Shown: positions 1 to 11,535, counted from the first letter of the stretch. The stretch is 64,000 bases of DNA from Phragmites australis (GCF_958298935.1 NC_084921.1:35669501-35733500), one strand, 5' to 3'. Notes: generated by a model from the sequence alone, not told the origin. Program-made: numbers and translations.

Positions 1-861
1 TATATTCGTATCAAAATATCCGTATTCGAATTCGTTTCTGGTTCGGATCAATTTCAAGTCGTTTTCACCCCTAGATTCAGCTGGTCGTGGTCCTTGAACT
101 GGGATCCGATGTGACTTGAGGTGGTGTTGCCTCCCCAGGTTTCTTCTCCCCGGCGCTATTTGGGCCCCAGCCGGCGTTTGGATGTTGTGAATTGGATGGA
201 CCAGAATTATTAGAATATTTCTGCTTCCCAGAGCACGTTGATTCTTTTGATTCACTGACAAGAGGGTTGTCGTCCCCCGACTCTTCTAAGATCATGTCAC
301 TAAACGGTTTGCTGCTGAAGCCGGCGGTCAATGGAAGGCCCTTCCTCTTCTTGGCGTCAGAGAAGCGCTAGTCGTCCTCGGTACTTGCCCCACCCATTTG
401 TCCCTGGCAGCCGGTGTGACGGGGGTTGGACCGCCGTGTCATAGTAGTTGGGTTGCCCAAAAAAATCCGCAGTCGTGCAACTCGTGCTTCGAAGTTCGTG
501 GAGCTTTTTCTAAGGAGTCGGAATAAAATTTTATCCGCTCTTTTGCTTTCTCCTTTGTATAAGTGTCGGTCGTTAGATTAAAAAAGAATATCGTGGATCA
601 AAATTTTACAGGGTCTTTATGGGAGGGTTTTATAAAATTTTCTTTCAAAGAAATCGGTGCAAGGTGGTGGAGTAGGACATATTGTTAGTCTCGTTGGTCA
701 TAGGTGGTATTTCTTATCACGAGTAGTAGCATTACGTTTCAGTGTGTTGGTACTCAGTTTTTAGGCCAAGTTTGATATAGAAAATCAGTTGTAATGTTGT
801 ACTCCTTTTCTTTTTAATGAAATATACGTATTGCACGTTTTTTATTGTATCCACAGTTTCA
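1..861. other. Intergenic, no recognised gene
   Basis: I see no recognisable gene here. An 84-codon minus-strand reading frame (77-331) is rich in Ser, Asn, Pro and Gly and resembles nothing I know; it could be a captured exon or chance. The first 40 bases contain degenerate TATCCGTATTCG-like motifs, often seen in decayed transposons. Confidence 0.4.
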
Positions 862-1286
862 CTAGGAGTGTATTTGATTTCTCGGATCTCACTCATCCTA
901 GATCAGAGGATGCGTAGAATAAAAAAAAGTCTGTTTGATTGCATATATCTGCTGTTGCAGCCTGATTTGGTGGGTGCAAATAAACGATCTCATCCTAGCC
1001 TAGCGGATACAGGCTCTACATCCACTCATACAGAAGGGTGCCCTTGTTAGTATTATAAAATCATCTTCATGAGAATAACCAATCATCATCACAACTCTTG
1101 TATTCGCTTATGTAGCATCAGATTCAATCAATCAAATAGAAACTCAGTTTAGTCTGTCTGGACAGATACAATCAAACAAACACTTCTTTTCAATAAATAT
1201 AAGACGCCGCTCAACTTACTTCCTCTCAACCTGTTGATACGATACAACTCTATAAAATCTTATTTAAGAAACCAAATACACCCTAG
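862..1286. mobile_element. MITE (Tourist/PIF-like) with terminal inverted repeats
   Basis: The left end reads CTAGGAGTGTATTTGATTTC. The reverse complement of the right end reads CTAGGGTGTATTTGGTTTC. These are inverted repeats of about 19 bp with few differences, enclosing roughly 400 bp of non-coding, A+T-rich DNA. The GTGTATTTGGTT-type terminus is common in grass PIF/Harbinger MITEs. A target duplication is not clear, so the superfamily is inferred. Confidence 0.65.
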
Positions 1287-1506
1287 CTACATCCTATACT
1301 GTGTGAATTGAAGATGATCCGAGCATCCTCACATATCTTATCATAGTCAATTAATATATGAGCAACTAGAGATATATGCATCACACTTTACATGATCATG
1401 AAACACATTCGTATGATTGTGAAGGCCATTTAGCTTACATATATCTTCCAAAAGTTATTTCTTTTTCTTCAGCTCAATTTTCACAGCCCTCTTTATCACA
1501 TATATT

Positions 1507-2202
1507 TGTTAGAATTATTGAGATCGGCCTATGTAATAATTCATAATAAATTTCAAAGTCACATATTGTAGAGAGATTTCCCCCCCTTATATATATGCAA
1601 GGACCCTCATCTCTTTGGGAACACGAAAATATAGACTACTAATTGAGAGTAGCCCTAAAATTAGGAATGCTCTCATTATGTGAGTCTATATAAGAGTTAA
1701 GATTTTTGCCTCTTTCTCTTTCTGTTGTGCTGCCACTGTAGTCTACTCCATCCTGACGTCAGCGTGCACCGGCAACCGGGAGAGCAGGTCTCCGAAACCC
1801 TCGCTCTTGTGATCTTGCACTGGGAGAGGGCGAATAAGATTTTTGGGAAGCGCTCTGCGCGACTGCTCAAGTTCTTCACCATGGCTCGTCTTCCTGGTCG
1901 CTTGGACACTGCCCGCTATCATCGTCAATAATTTCGGTGCATTGTCAGCAGGATCGATCGTGCCATCAACACGGTGCAACCAGTATCTTCAGCAACCTCC
2001 ACAGCACAGGACGAGTACGTAAAAATCATGTTACTCGTATTTTATTTCCTGCGATCTCTAATTTTGAGTATAGTAGATCTAGTCATTTGTTGTGTTTTCA
2101 TACACATGTCTAGATTATGCTATGGTAATATGATCATATCAGTTTCTGCTCATAAATTATTTATGGATTAAATTAAACATAAAAGTGCCTTATATTCCAA
2201 CA
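1507..2202 (+). mobile_element. Solo LTR (copia-type) with 5-bp target duplication
   Basis: The segment begins TGTTAG and ends CCAACA, the expected TG...CA LTR termini. It is flanked by perfect direct repeats 'atatt' (1502-1506 and 2203-2207). No internal retroelement region is attached. The paralogous copy at 8130-8230 runs through this point without the insert, an independent empty site. The superfamily is inferred from the terminal sequence and 696-bp length. Confidence 0.88.
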
Positions 2203-2794
2203 ATATTAGCAGCAAAATTGTTCGGATAACCAAGAATTATATATACAATAATCAAACGAATCACTCAATCGACTGAGCGTATTTTCCAGGCACGTTGAAT
2301 TAGGCTTGCGTCAAGGATCATTACTATAGAAACTATTTTTAAGGTAGTTCGTAATCCATTTTTATAGGCGTTTAGTGCACTCACCTGTGATCGAAGGTAT
2401 GTAGGAATGGACGATTTTCACATGTGTAAAATACACCGCCTATGTAAATCCATTTCCACAGGTTGTTCACTTAAGGAACCCAAGGAACCGCCTATGATAA
2501 TCGGTCTTCGAATCGATGTTTTTTTCGTGAAAAAACAAAAAAACTTTTTTTTACCCGAGGAACCCCCGCGGTCGCGCAATTGCAAGTCAACAACCACGCT
2601 ATATTTTTGTACTTTTTTCAGTTTTTGCGTTTCATGGTGTAGCGAAAATGGTGATTAATGACAACATAGTCAATGGGACTAATATGTTTGTTAAGAATAT
2701 ATGTTAGTATGTTTCATGGATGCAATACATGAAGAAGCCTCTGAAGCCGGGACAAAGTTTGGTTGAATTGAAAAAAGTCCCATGAAAAATGACT

Positions 2795-3440
2795 ACACCG
2801 GATGGTCCGGTGTTCACATAGTTGAACACACGGAGCATTGTGTCGAGAGGCATTTGACCTCACCGGAAAGTTTGGTGCCAAGTGTTTACTAAACACTAGA
2901 GTATTTTTCAGTGACACGTGGGTAAAATGGACACAAGTGTTACGCCGGATGGTCTGGTGCTACGGAAGTGCACACACCGGATAATGAACAGTGCAAAGAC
3001 GAAGAAGAAACAGAAGACCCCACCGGATAGTCCGGTGATTGATTTGAACATACCGGAGAAAAGCACCGGAGCATTGTTGACAAAGGGAAGAATGCAGTGA
3101 CCTCACCGGAAGGTCCGGTACTCTGAAGATGTGTACACCGGAGCATATTTTTCAGAGAGGGTTGCATTGGCTCGGCTGGCTGAAGATAACTCATCGGATG
3201 GTCCGGTGATGAAGTGATGTACACCGGGAATACACCGGAGCAATTTACACAAAGAAGAAGTTGGCTCGGATGGTTAAGGTATATTCACCGGAATATCCGA
3301 TGATGATGATGTAGTATACACCGGAGTATACGGTATTCACTAAGATTTGAGTGGGGTTCCAATGGCTACTTTGTGAGAGTGCATTCATCGAATGATCCGG
3401 TGTTGATACTACTGTTCTCACTTGATCATCCAGTGTTAAC
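2795..3440 (+). repeat. Palindromic CGG...CCG box array in LTR
   Basis: About a dozen imperfect copies of a short symmetric motif, best seen as CACCGGATGGTCCGGTG, are spaced 30-90 bp apart. Further positions begin near 2862, 2943, 3022, 3103, 3190, 3287 and 3386. Many are now half-sites or carry CpG-decay changes. High copy number, symmetry and a CGG-CCG core upstream of the LTR promoter are reported hallmarks of Sireviruses. Confidence 0.85.
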
Positions 3441-3487
3441 AGCTTTTTAGAGCCGTTGGGTTAACGGCTAGTGCGCGAGTTTGAGGC

Positions 3488-3495
3488 TATAAATA
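3488..3495 (+). promoter_or_regulatory. LTR TATA box
   Basis: TATAAATA lies downstream of the palindrome array and of the motif AACGGCTAG (about 3462). The minus-strand Sirevirus LTR at 52922-54617 shows the same AACGGCTAG followed by ATATAAATA (near 53700-53725). The shared arrangement supports it as the retrotransposon promoter. Confidence 0.7.
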
Positions 3496-4210
3496 TCCCT
3501 CCACTCAGTCTTTTGAGTTAGCTGGAGTCCAGAGAAGTTCATATACACCTGAGAAGACATCCAAGCCACCAAAGTGCTAAAGGTGATCATTCAAGGCAAT
3601 TAAGCATAAGATTAGTGAGTGATTAGTGCTTATAGGCCTAGAGAGTGGATCAAGAAGTGATCCAACAGTGTACCTCTTGATACGCCGGCACCTAGGAGTC
3701 TTGGTGTGGAGCGGCGGCAAGGCGATTGTGCAGGGACGCGGAGACCCTTGCCTTTGTGGCTCAAACTCTGAAGTGATCACGGCGGCGAGGAACCAGAAGA
3801 GAGGCTAGTGGTGAAACCTTACCTTGGTGGCTTGTTGGTTCATCTGGTTGGAGGCTTTGTCTTTGTGAATTGGTGGCTCAAAGGCCGTGACCGGGTGTCG
3901 ACCAGGAGTATATCATTTGTGGAGCTCCAACGTGGATTAGGGGTGGCATTCATGCCATCGATACCACGGGAAAAAATCCTTGTGCCGGGTTTGCTCTCTC
4001 AACCTTATTTACGTTTCCACATTTACTTACTTGCAATTTAACTTCTTAGATATGTTACAATCGTTTTGATCGGTAGAGTAGTCACACTAGATAAATCTAG
4101 AGCATATTTAGATAGAAATTGATATAGGTTTATCTTGTGTTGTTTTTGGAGCCAAAATAGTTTTATGTGTTCTAATTTACCCCCCTCTTAGGACGTCACC
4201 GATCCTTTCA

Positions 4211-4300
4211 CATGGGAATCGAACCCACAACCTCCCTCCCCTCTACCCTCGCGCGCGAACTGCCTTACCACCTCACCTATCAAGTAGCTGTGATTGAAAT
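4211..4300 (-). other. tRNA-like (SINE-like) sequence with pol III A/B boxes
   Basis: On the minus strand 'ggtgaggtggtaaggcag' resembles a pol III A box. About 45 bases on, GGTTCGATTCC matches the B-box consensus exactly. There is no cloverleaf or acceptor stem, so it is not a functional tRNA. It looks like a tRNA-derived SINE fragment inside the CACTA-like element. The LTR inserted immediately 3' of the B box. Confidence 0.45.
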
Positions 4301-5504
4301 GGGATATTTTATCCTTTTAACCTTTTATGCCGAAGGTTTTCACAGGCGGTTATCTTTAGGAACCCTATGTGGAAACTGATTTTCACAGGCGGTTACTTAA
4401 ATAAACCGCCTGGGATAATTGCTGTGAATCACTTTCGGTAAAACGGACATAATTTTTGCATACGGACTCCAATTTCAACGTTTTTGACTCTACGAACATC
4501 TACGAAAAAATTACATTCGTTTCTCCTCAACTTTATCGGGTTTGGAGATTTTTTCGAGGCCAAAAACGGATTTGAAAATTGAGTTCTCACCCTCAAAAGT
4601 TTCTGCACTATTTTCAGAACACGCATTTGTGAACATAATCATCACCCTTTACCTCAAACTTGAGTAGAAATGTACTATGGTTCATATTCTAATGTTGCTG
4701 AGGTAAGAAAAAATAAGAGAAAAATAAAATAAAAATTATTTATGACCATTCTGACGCTTGATGCTATTGTTATCACTAGTACTTCTGTAAGCAGAGTCTT
4801 GCTATTGATAGTGGAGGTCTTTGATCTTCTTCTAGTTGATCTTGCTGATATTGAAGTTGATAGTATTCTTTTTTTTTCTCTAAATTTACTTGTATTAATA
4901 GGACTTATGATAACAATAGCATATGTGTGATCGAAACTTATGTGTAAAACTTTAACTGATTATTTGGATACATAAATTATGTTAAATAAAAAAAATTAAC
5001 TACAAAGTTGTAGATCTCATCGAGAGCTACAATTTTCATATAAAATTTGTCTCCATCCGAGTTCGTATGAAAAAGTTATGAATTTTTTAAGATAAACTGA
5101 CATCCATTTTTAAACTAGCCGTAAAAATAATTATTACCATAGACGGTTCCTTATGTGACCCACCTGTGTCAATCAGTTCATTTCTACAGGTAGTTTACAT
5201 AAGAAATCGTATGTGAAAATGATCATTTTTACAAACAGTTCATATAAGGAACCACTTATGAAAATAGTACGATTTGCACTGACAGTTCACATAAAGAATT
5301 GCCTGTGAAAATGACCTTTATACAGACGATTTCTTCTGTCGCTCGCCTCTAAAAACCGCTCAGACGGTTTGCCATATAACCCGTATGGGAAAAAACACTT
5401 TAAGTATTTTGAAAAATAGTTTCTGTAGTAATAGATCGAAAATGGAATAAATCTAGGGTGCCACCAATATTTGTGTTGGCGTACGTCGTGAAGATGGATC
5501 GATT

Positions 5505-5521
5505 GGGGTGGGGGGGGGGGG
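5505..5521 (+). repeat. Poly-G run
   Basis: Four Gs, a T and then twelve Gs follow one another, with further G clusters just downstream (gctgggcggg). The run could form a G-quadruplex and is prone to length error. It lies in block X of copy 1; copies 2 and 3 lack it. Confidence 0.8.
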
Positions 5522-6642
5522 TGCTGGGCGGGATAGAGAGAATGGCTGCCCAATCATCGCCAACGCCAAATGGTGGAAAGGCATGTGAACTTGCTGTTCG
5601 CAGGCAAGGGGGGCAATCGCCTTCTTGGTCGTCTCTTCCATTGGATGTTTCCACTTCATGCGCTGAATGAGCATGCATTCTTCGCTCCCTTCGAATCGTG
5701 TGGCCTTGCCTCTTCTGGAAATTAAAATTGTTAAAGTCAACGGAAAGGTAGTATATATAACTAACAGTGGTTGTGGCTAATACGGCCTTGACCAAGCTTG
5801 AGCTATAGTTATGTGTCCAGGTGATCGTTCCTTCCAGCCCAAAAATGTACAAGCACAATAATATAAAAGAATGTGTAGCTCCCGTTGACGTATTGGCCGG
5901 ACACGCGTGGCATGCGGGTCGGGGCTGGGTGGCCGGCAAAAGATGTCGCGAAGCTGTTATACTTGTACGTATATCTGTGCAGGTCGTTTACGCGGAAGAG
6001 ATGTCAACTTATGAGCGTGCATGGCGGTCACGCTCAGGCCTGCCTATAGCGTGTATGGTTTCAGCTCGGACTTTCCAGCCTCCGGAACATATAGCCCCTG
6101 CAGAAAAAAGCGACGACTGCATGTTCACCGGAAGCGAGGGTATACCTAAGATACGTTCAACCAGAGGCCTACCATTCCAATGGACGAGACGCTCCTATCA
6201 AGCTTTGGTCGTAGCAGCACATTGCGACGCGGCACGTTTCGGCCGAGATTCCGAGAACCCCAGCTTTGATCAGAGGTCGACAGATTGGTGGGTTGTTCCA
6301 TCGTCATTCGTCCATACTCCGTGCAGCATCCCCAAGCACTCCCCGGTTCAACCGAGCCTGCATCAGACGGGGACGGAGACGGAGACGGAGACAACCCGCG
6401 AGCACCAGGGGTTCGGAGCAGCTCGCCCCACGTACGTCCGCGACGTCCGCGGTTTTTCCGACTTCCAGCGTCAGATCCCTCCCATCCGGCTCCTTCATCG
6501 ATCCATATGCCTGGCCCCTTCACTCTTCCCGAACGATCGCACCAATTCCTAGCTTCTGGCTGCAGGCGAGATAAGCCTCGGGGCAGGGGCGCGCGTACAC
6601 TTGCAGGAATCTCTGCTCCCTTGCAACAAGACGATCACACTG

Positions 6643-7045
6643 AGGCCAACTCCAGCAGTGACTGTAAATTTTGCAGAATCCAGTGTTACAGTACTTTGCG
6701 TCACTGGAAATCATCCTCAGCAGAATCTGTATATAGTGCTACAGTGTCACTGAGAGGGAATATGGACTACAAATTTGCGGAGTTACTGTAGTATTCGTAA
6801 CACTGTAGTTGTGCTGTTCACATAGGCTACCTGTGGGTTCGGAGGAGAAAAACACCGCCAGGTGCTGTAGCAGTATTGTAGCAACACTGTAGCAGTAATG
6901 TTTACAGAGGCTGACAGCGGGGACAGAGAGAGAAACAGAAGAGTAGAAGGTAGGAAATAGGGTAGCTGTTGGAGATGAAAAAAATAAAGAATGCTGTAAT
7001 AGTGTTTTGAAGATGAAAATTTGAGATAATTACTGGAGATGACCT
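6643..7045. mobile_element. MITE with AGGCCAACTCCAG-type inverted repeats
   Basis: The left end AGGCCAACTCCAGCAGTGA pairs with the reverse complement of the right end AGGTCATCTCCAGTAATTA. The interior is non-coding and repeats 'ctgtagcagtattgtagca'. It sits exactly between blocks W and V of duplication copy 1, where copy 3 has nothing, which supports recent insertion. The class is uncertain (Mutator-like or PIF-like); no clear target duplication. Confidence 0.6.
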
Positions 7046-7979
7046 GAGCATCTAGCTAGTCAGATAGGATCTAGAAATAAATTTTATAAGCTCGCGTCAC
7101 TGTCAGATGTTAGATCAGTGACGTACGATGTGGATTAGGTTCTCATAGGAGCTTTTTTTACCGGATGCTATAGAATTTATTTTCGAAGTATCCAAGATAA
7201 ATGATCACTGGTGTCGCTACAAACTAATCACACTAACTTACAGCTTCTTAATAACGGAAGATCATGCATGATAGATGGATAAAATTAATAATGATATATT
7301 GTGACAAAATGAACTCTTTACAATATTGATTAACCTTATAGTTGCATTTTACGGTTACGGTCTTCTATTTTTTAAAACTGAACTATCACACCTTCATTTG
7401 GAATTGTAGCTAGAAATTCTTATTCCTCAAAGCATATATGATAAAATCATTCATAAATTTATCACCAATATGATTTTACAGTACTATTTTCGTAATTTTC
7501 ATTGTAAAAAAATTGCATCCTGATAGGAAGAACAAGTACCAGCTTGAAGAGCCAATAAACCATATAAAAAGCTAGATGCTTTTTTTATTCACCATCAGCC
7601 TGGCAAGCTCAGAAATAGTGTTCAATTGGCAAATCTTTTATCGGCACACACATTATCAATGTAAATATGAAGCTCAGGATCAAGGTCCTTCGGTTGCGTT
7701 GAAATAATCACGTACGACTTAGTCAACTCTATCAAACTCTCAAGTTTGAAATCATAAAAAATCTTAAGATTAAAAGCAACATCTAGATAAGCAGTTTAGA
7801 ATTTACCTTATTAAAACGGTCACTAACCAATAACTGGATTCAAGCAAACACTACAGTAGACACTAGAAGAAGGGTCATGTGGATTTTTCACCAGGGTCAC
7901 AGCTGGAAAAACAATGTAGGGTACCCAGGTTAGCAACGAGTCATCGGGGTCCCTGCTGTGGATTCGCCCATGCAAGCTA
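7046..7979. other. Unassigned DNA with a possible minus-strand gene fragment
   Basis: Mostly A+T-rich DNA without clear features. Near 7620-7715 the minus strand is open for about 25 codons and reads like real protein (KDLDPELHIYIDNV). It ends at a stop and extends no further, so it may be a captured exon piece. I do not recognise the protein. Confidence 0.3.
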
Positions 7980-8125
7980 GGCGACTGTGCGTCTCAAGGG
8001 AAGCAGTCCATCGTCAAAAGGAAGTGTCTTTGCTGGCGACTCCTGTCTGATGATTTGCTCGGTGGTCGTTTTCACTGTTCTGGCAAACGGGGAGGCTTTG
8101 TGTTGGGGGCCATCCACGGCTCAAT

Positions 8126-8790
8126 CGTTTGCATGTTCCAAAAGTTAGTACTTTTTCTTCAGATCAATGTTCACAGCTTATATATATATATCAATTGTCG
8201 TATATGTACATTGGCATCTCAATCTGTTCGGATAACCAAGAACTATATGCAATCAAACGAATCACTCAATCGATCCAGTTTTCCAGGCGTGCCGAATTAG
8301 GCGTCAAGGAAAACGAAATAAAGCTATTGGCGTCAAACGAGAAGCGTACGTCGATGGATCAATCGATTTGAGTTGGATGATGAAGAGATCGAATGGCTGC
8401 CCAATCATGGCCAACGAAGGATCGGTGCAAAGGCATGTGAATTTGATTTTTGCACGCGTGATGCTAGGGAGGAGTCATCTTCGTGGTCTCTTCCATCAAG
8501 ATGTTGCCATTTCAAGAATCTTGTGGCTCTCTCATTTTCAAGTTGGAAATGTTAGGGCAACTGGCAAGGAGAGTATAAGTATGTGCAGTATTGTAGCAGT
8601 GGACTGTGGATAATACTGCCTTGACCTACAAGCCTATATTTAAAAAGATATCTCCACGTAGACGCGTGTACACGTATGAAGGATTTTTCTTATGAAAAGA
8701 AGAAGAACATGTTGACGAATAGTTCTTGGTAGACGTAGAAGCGTGGCATGCAGATCAGAGCTGAGTGACTGTTGATGAAAGAAACTGTTT
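8126..8790 (+). repeat. Tandem segmental duplication, copy 2 (partial)
   Basis: Blocks T (8130-8195), U (8222-8320), X (8380-8640) and the start of Y (8705-8780) follow directly after block V of copy 1, showing head-to-tail order. Here T and U run on without the solo LTR or CACTA-like element found in copy 1. The copy is cut off after Y by unrelated sequence leading into transposon DNA. Confidence 0.78.
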
Positions 8791-8989
8791 TTATGAACAA
8801 AGTACGATAAAAGACGGAGAAGGAAGGAACACCAAGGTTTTTTTAGCAATCTCTTTCTTCTGCCTTTAACTTGATGACCAAGAGTATGTATTTATACTGA
8901 TATTCAGAGTCTCAATATAAAAATATACCCATAAAAGGCATATAGAGATATATGTTAATACTGTACAACCAGAGAGTGGGCTAACCCGA

Positions 8990-10060
8990 TAAATTAACCC
9001 TACAACTGGTAAGGCGGTTGTTCTAGTGATGGATCGTCCATTTCAACGCCGTACTGCATCAGGGTGTCAGACGACCATCACTTGCGCCATCATGTCAGGT
9101 GGCCACCACTTGCACCATCGTGCTAGGCAGCCACCACATGCACCAACATTAAATGCCGGTCACATCGCCGCACGTGGGGGGCAACCTGCGGGCCCCTCCT
9201 GATTGATCTTTCTACAGGATTAAAGGCTCCGGGGTCCGGAGGCATGGCCTCCGGGACTGCCCTGGAGCCTCAGGCCTCGGAGGGGGCCTGAGCCTGGTGG
9301 TCTTCGGGCTCGAACCGTCGGGGCCAAGGAACGTCAGGAGTCTTTAATGGTGATCCCGCCAACAGCAACCGCTCGCGAGGATGGCTAGCGGTGCGGCCAT
9401 CCCTGCGATATCCTGAGCAGGGCCTCCGTTGATCCTTCGCTCCACAGTACCCTCAGCTCTCTGATGGTGATGAACTTGGAAGTGCTGGTCAGGGGTGCAA
9501 TCTGAATACCTAACATTAACTATGGGGGAGAACATCAAATGCGACCTGCGGTAGGTGATGTAATCACGTCTGTTCGGTCGGTGGTGGGACACGTGACTCC
9601 TTAGCATTGGAGCATCGTGGAGAGCTGTTCCGTCTATTCATGATTGCGGGGAGAGGAAACAGGATGTGAGCACGCATCGCGAGGAGGTAACGGCCCATTC
9701 CCCAATCTATAAGGTGTGGGTTTTGGACGAGCATCATTCTCGTCCGGCACCTCTATTTTTGCTGCTCAAGTTCTTGCGCATGCACCCACTAGCCCCATCC
9801 TCTGCATACTCCTAGGTAGACAAGCTCTCCACGTAGTTTTTTCAGGGAGCCATGGCTCGCTCCGGCACCTGCAGTGGAGCGGGCTCACCATCGAAGGGCC
9901 TCGCGTCATTAGGAGATCGTGCCTCCATGACAGCAGCCGTCGCCGCTGGTGGTGGCGCAGGTGGAACCGCTGATGCCTGCAGGTCAGCAGAATCTCGAGT
10001 GGTGGAAAACCTTCTGCCGTTGCCCAGCCCGCCACCGGGTGTAGAGCTCCGCCGTGCCTC
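8990..10060. mobile_element. GC-rich LTR-like segment (possibly gypsy)
   Basis: This kilobase is sharply more G+C-rich than its flanks. It contains 'ggggtccggaggcatggcctccggg', short CACCACTTGCACCATC-like repeats and a TATA-like 'ctataaggtg' near 9709. Short overlapping frames here are not conserved-looking. The style matches grass gypsy LTRs, but I cannot define both ends or a target duplication. Confidence 0.38.
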
Positions 10061-10166
10061 TACGTACTTTGGTTTAATCCAATTAGCCTTTTTGATCTAT
10101 CTCTATAGATCCTTATGTCTAATATGTATGTTATCTCTCCTAAGTCTTCTACTGAGAAACTCTTTC

Positions 10167-10760
10167 TTAATGATGACTTAATACTCCGAGTATTGGAATA
10201 TTGTTTTCGGTCAATAGTATGTCATCCACATATAAGAACCAGAAACAAAGTGCTCTTCCATTAACTTTCTTATAAACACAAGATTCTTCTTCATTCTTCA
10301 TAAAGCCAAACCCTTTGACTACTTCATCAAAACAAACGTTCCAACTCCGAGATACTTGATTTAGCTCATAGATGGACTTTTGAGGCTTGCATATCTTCCC
10401 AATATTTTTTGGACCGACAAAAACTTTAGGCTGTATCATGTACACATCATCACTTAAGTTTCCATTTAGAAAAACCATTTTGACATCCATCTGCCATATC
10501 TCATAGTCAAAATATGCAACAATTGCTAGGAGGATCCGAATAGACTTTAGCATTGCGATAGATGGAAATGTTTCATCATAATCAACAGCTTGAATTTGCT
10601 TGAAATCTTTAGCTACTAATCATGCCTTATAGATATGAACGTTTTCATTTATATCTATCTTTTTCTTAAAAACCCATTTACACTCAATGTTTTTTACGCC
10701 ATCCTGTGGATTAACCAAGTTCCAAATTTGATTCTCTTGCATAGATTCTAATTCGAATCT
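10167..10760 (-). pseudogene. Copia reverse transcriptase fragment
   Basis: The longest open part (10553 down to 10167, 128 codons) carries copia reverse transcriptase signatures: QMDVKMVFLNG, a degenerate YELNQVSRSWN and the catalytic YVDDILL. Upstream to 10760 the frame continues with stops (..WVFKKK.., ..DETF..). RT would copy element RNA into DNA. No RNase H follows. It is degenerate and cannot act alone. Confidence 0.85.
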
Positions 10761-11515
10761 CATGGCTCCAAGCCATTTCTCAGAGCCTGGGCCCACCATT
10801 GCTTCCCTATAGTTCTTGGGCCATCATTGCCAAACAATAATATATCACGCTGCCCCGTGGTTAAGAGCATGAACTGTTCAGTTGTGCGATGTGCCCTTTC
10901 AAACCTACGTGAGGCTAGTGGCTCAACAACATGTTCAACATCTTGCACATCTTGTTGAGATTCAATAAGAGCTGAAACGCTTTTTGGTGTTTCTCGAATT
11001 TCTTCGAGTTGCACCGTGCTCCCACTAACTCGCTTTGAGAGAAACTCTTTCTCCAAAAAAAACATCATTCTGGACGACAAACACTTTCCCTTCTTCCTGA
11101 TTATAAAAACAGTATCATTTGGTTTTCCTAGGATATCCTACAAAGAAATATTTATCATATTTGGAATAATCTTACCGGACATCAAATATTTTACATAAGC
11201 CTCACAACCCCATATTTTAAGAAAAGACATCATGGGACGCTTCGCAGTCTATATCTCATACGGCGTCTTCTCTACGGCTTTAAATGGAACCTTGTTTAAT
11301 ATAAGCGCAACCGTTTTTAGAGCGTATCCCCAGAAGAGCAATGAAAGATCAAATTGACTCATCATGGATCAAACCATGTCCCATAAGGTTTGGTTCCTCC
11401 GTTTAGATACCCCATTCCATTGAGGTGTTCCTGACAGAGTTCACTGTGGAATAATTCCATATTGCTTTACTACAACATATTATCTATATGTGATCGATCT
11501 AGATAAAAAACTACG

Positions 11516-11534
11516 CATGTAGGCTCTGATACCA
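11516..11534 (-). other. Primer binding site (tRNA-Met type)
   Basis: On the minus strand TGGTATCAGAGCCTACATG follows the LTR end by one base. TGGTATCAGAGC is the classic initiator-Met primer site of plant copia elements. Confidence 0.88.
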
Positions 11535-11535
11535 C

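Larger units (their letters stand above)
2638..4210 (+). mobile_element. Solo LTR of a Sirevirus-type copia element, nested in the CACTA-like element
   Basis: The segment starts TGTAGCG and ends GATCCTTTCA, flanked by perfect 5-bp repeats 'catgg' (2633-2637 and 4211-4215). At 1573 bp it is a long LTR. It contains an array of CACCGGA...TCCGGTG palindromes (2795-3440) and a TATAAATA box at 3488, the layout known for Sirevirus LTRs. No internal domain is attached, so it is a recombination product. Its right end is matched in reverse complement by 50339-50645, so the family has a second member in this window. Confidence 0.92.
2322..5430. mobile_element. CACTA-like (En/Spm) non-autonomous element
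   Basis: The left end TACTATAGAAACTATTTTT and the reverse complement of the right end TACTACAGAAACTATTTTT are 19-bp inverted repeats with one mismatch. They resemble degenerate CACTA termini (first base C to T). Subterminal DNA on both sides (2350-2530, 4320-4420, 5140-5340) is packed with direct and inverted copies of motifs such as 'cacaggcggtt' and 'ttaaggaacc', as in CACTA subterminal arrays. No transposase remains. It interrupts block U of duplication copy 1. A clean 3-bp target duplication is not visible, so the class is probable rather than proven. Confidence 0.68.
1440..8125 (+). repeat. Tandem segmental duplication, copy 1 (interrupted)
   Basis: Blocks of one ancestral non-coding unit occur here in order: T (1440-1501), U (2208-2321 plus 5431-5490), X (5500-5800), Y (5880-6095), Z (6150-6270), W (6340-6642) and V (7980-8125). 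Each is recognisable at 8.1-8.8 kb and/or 12.7-14.9 kb. Examples are 'gctgcccaatcat' opening X, 'gttcaaccagaggcct' in Z and 'gcaggaatctctgctccc' in W. Between blocks lie a solo LTR, a CACTA-like element and a MITE, each absent from a paralogous copy. The 243-codon frame at 5821-6552 is not kept open in copy 3, so coding is unlikely. Confidence 0.8.

Noticed and set aside
5821..6552. 243-codon plus-strand reading frame
   Set aside because: It overlaps several other long frames in G+C-rich DNA, has no recognisable domain, and is broken in the paralogous copy at 13.4-14.7 kb.
7850..7885. CACTA-like end 'cactacagtagacactag'
   Set aside because: No matching inverted end or subterminal array was found nearby.
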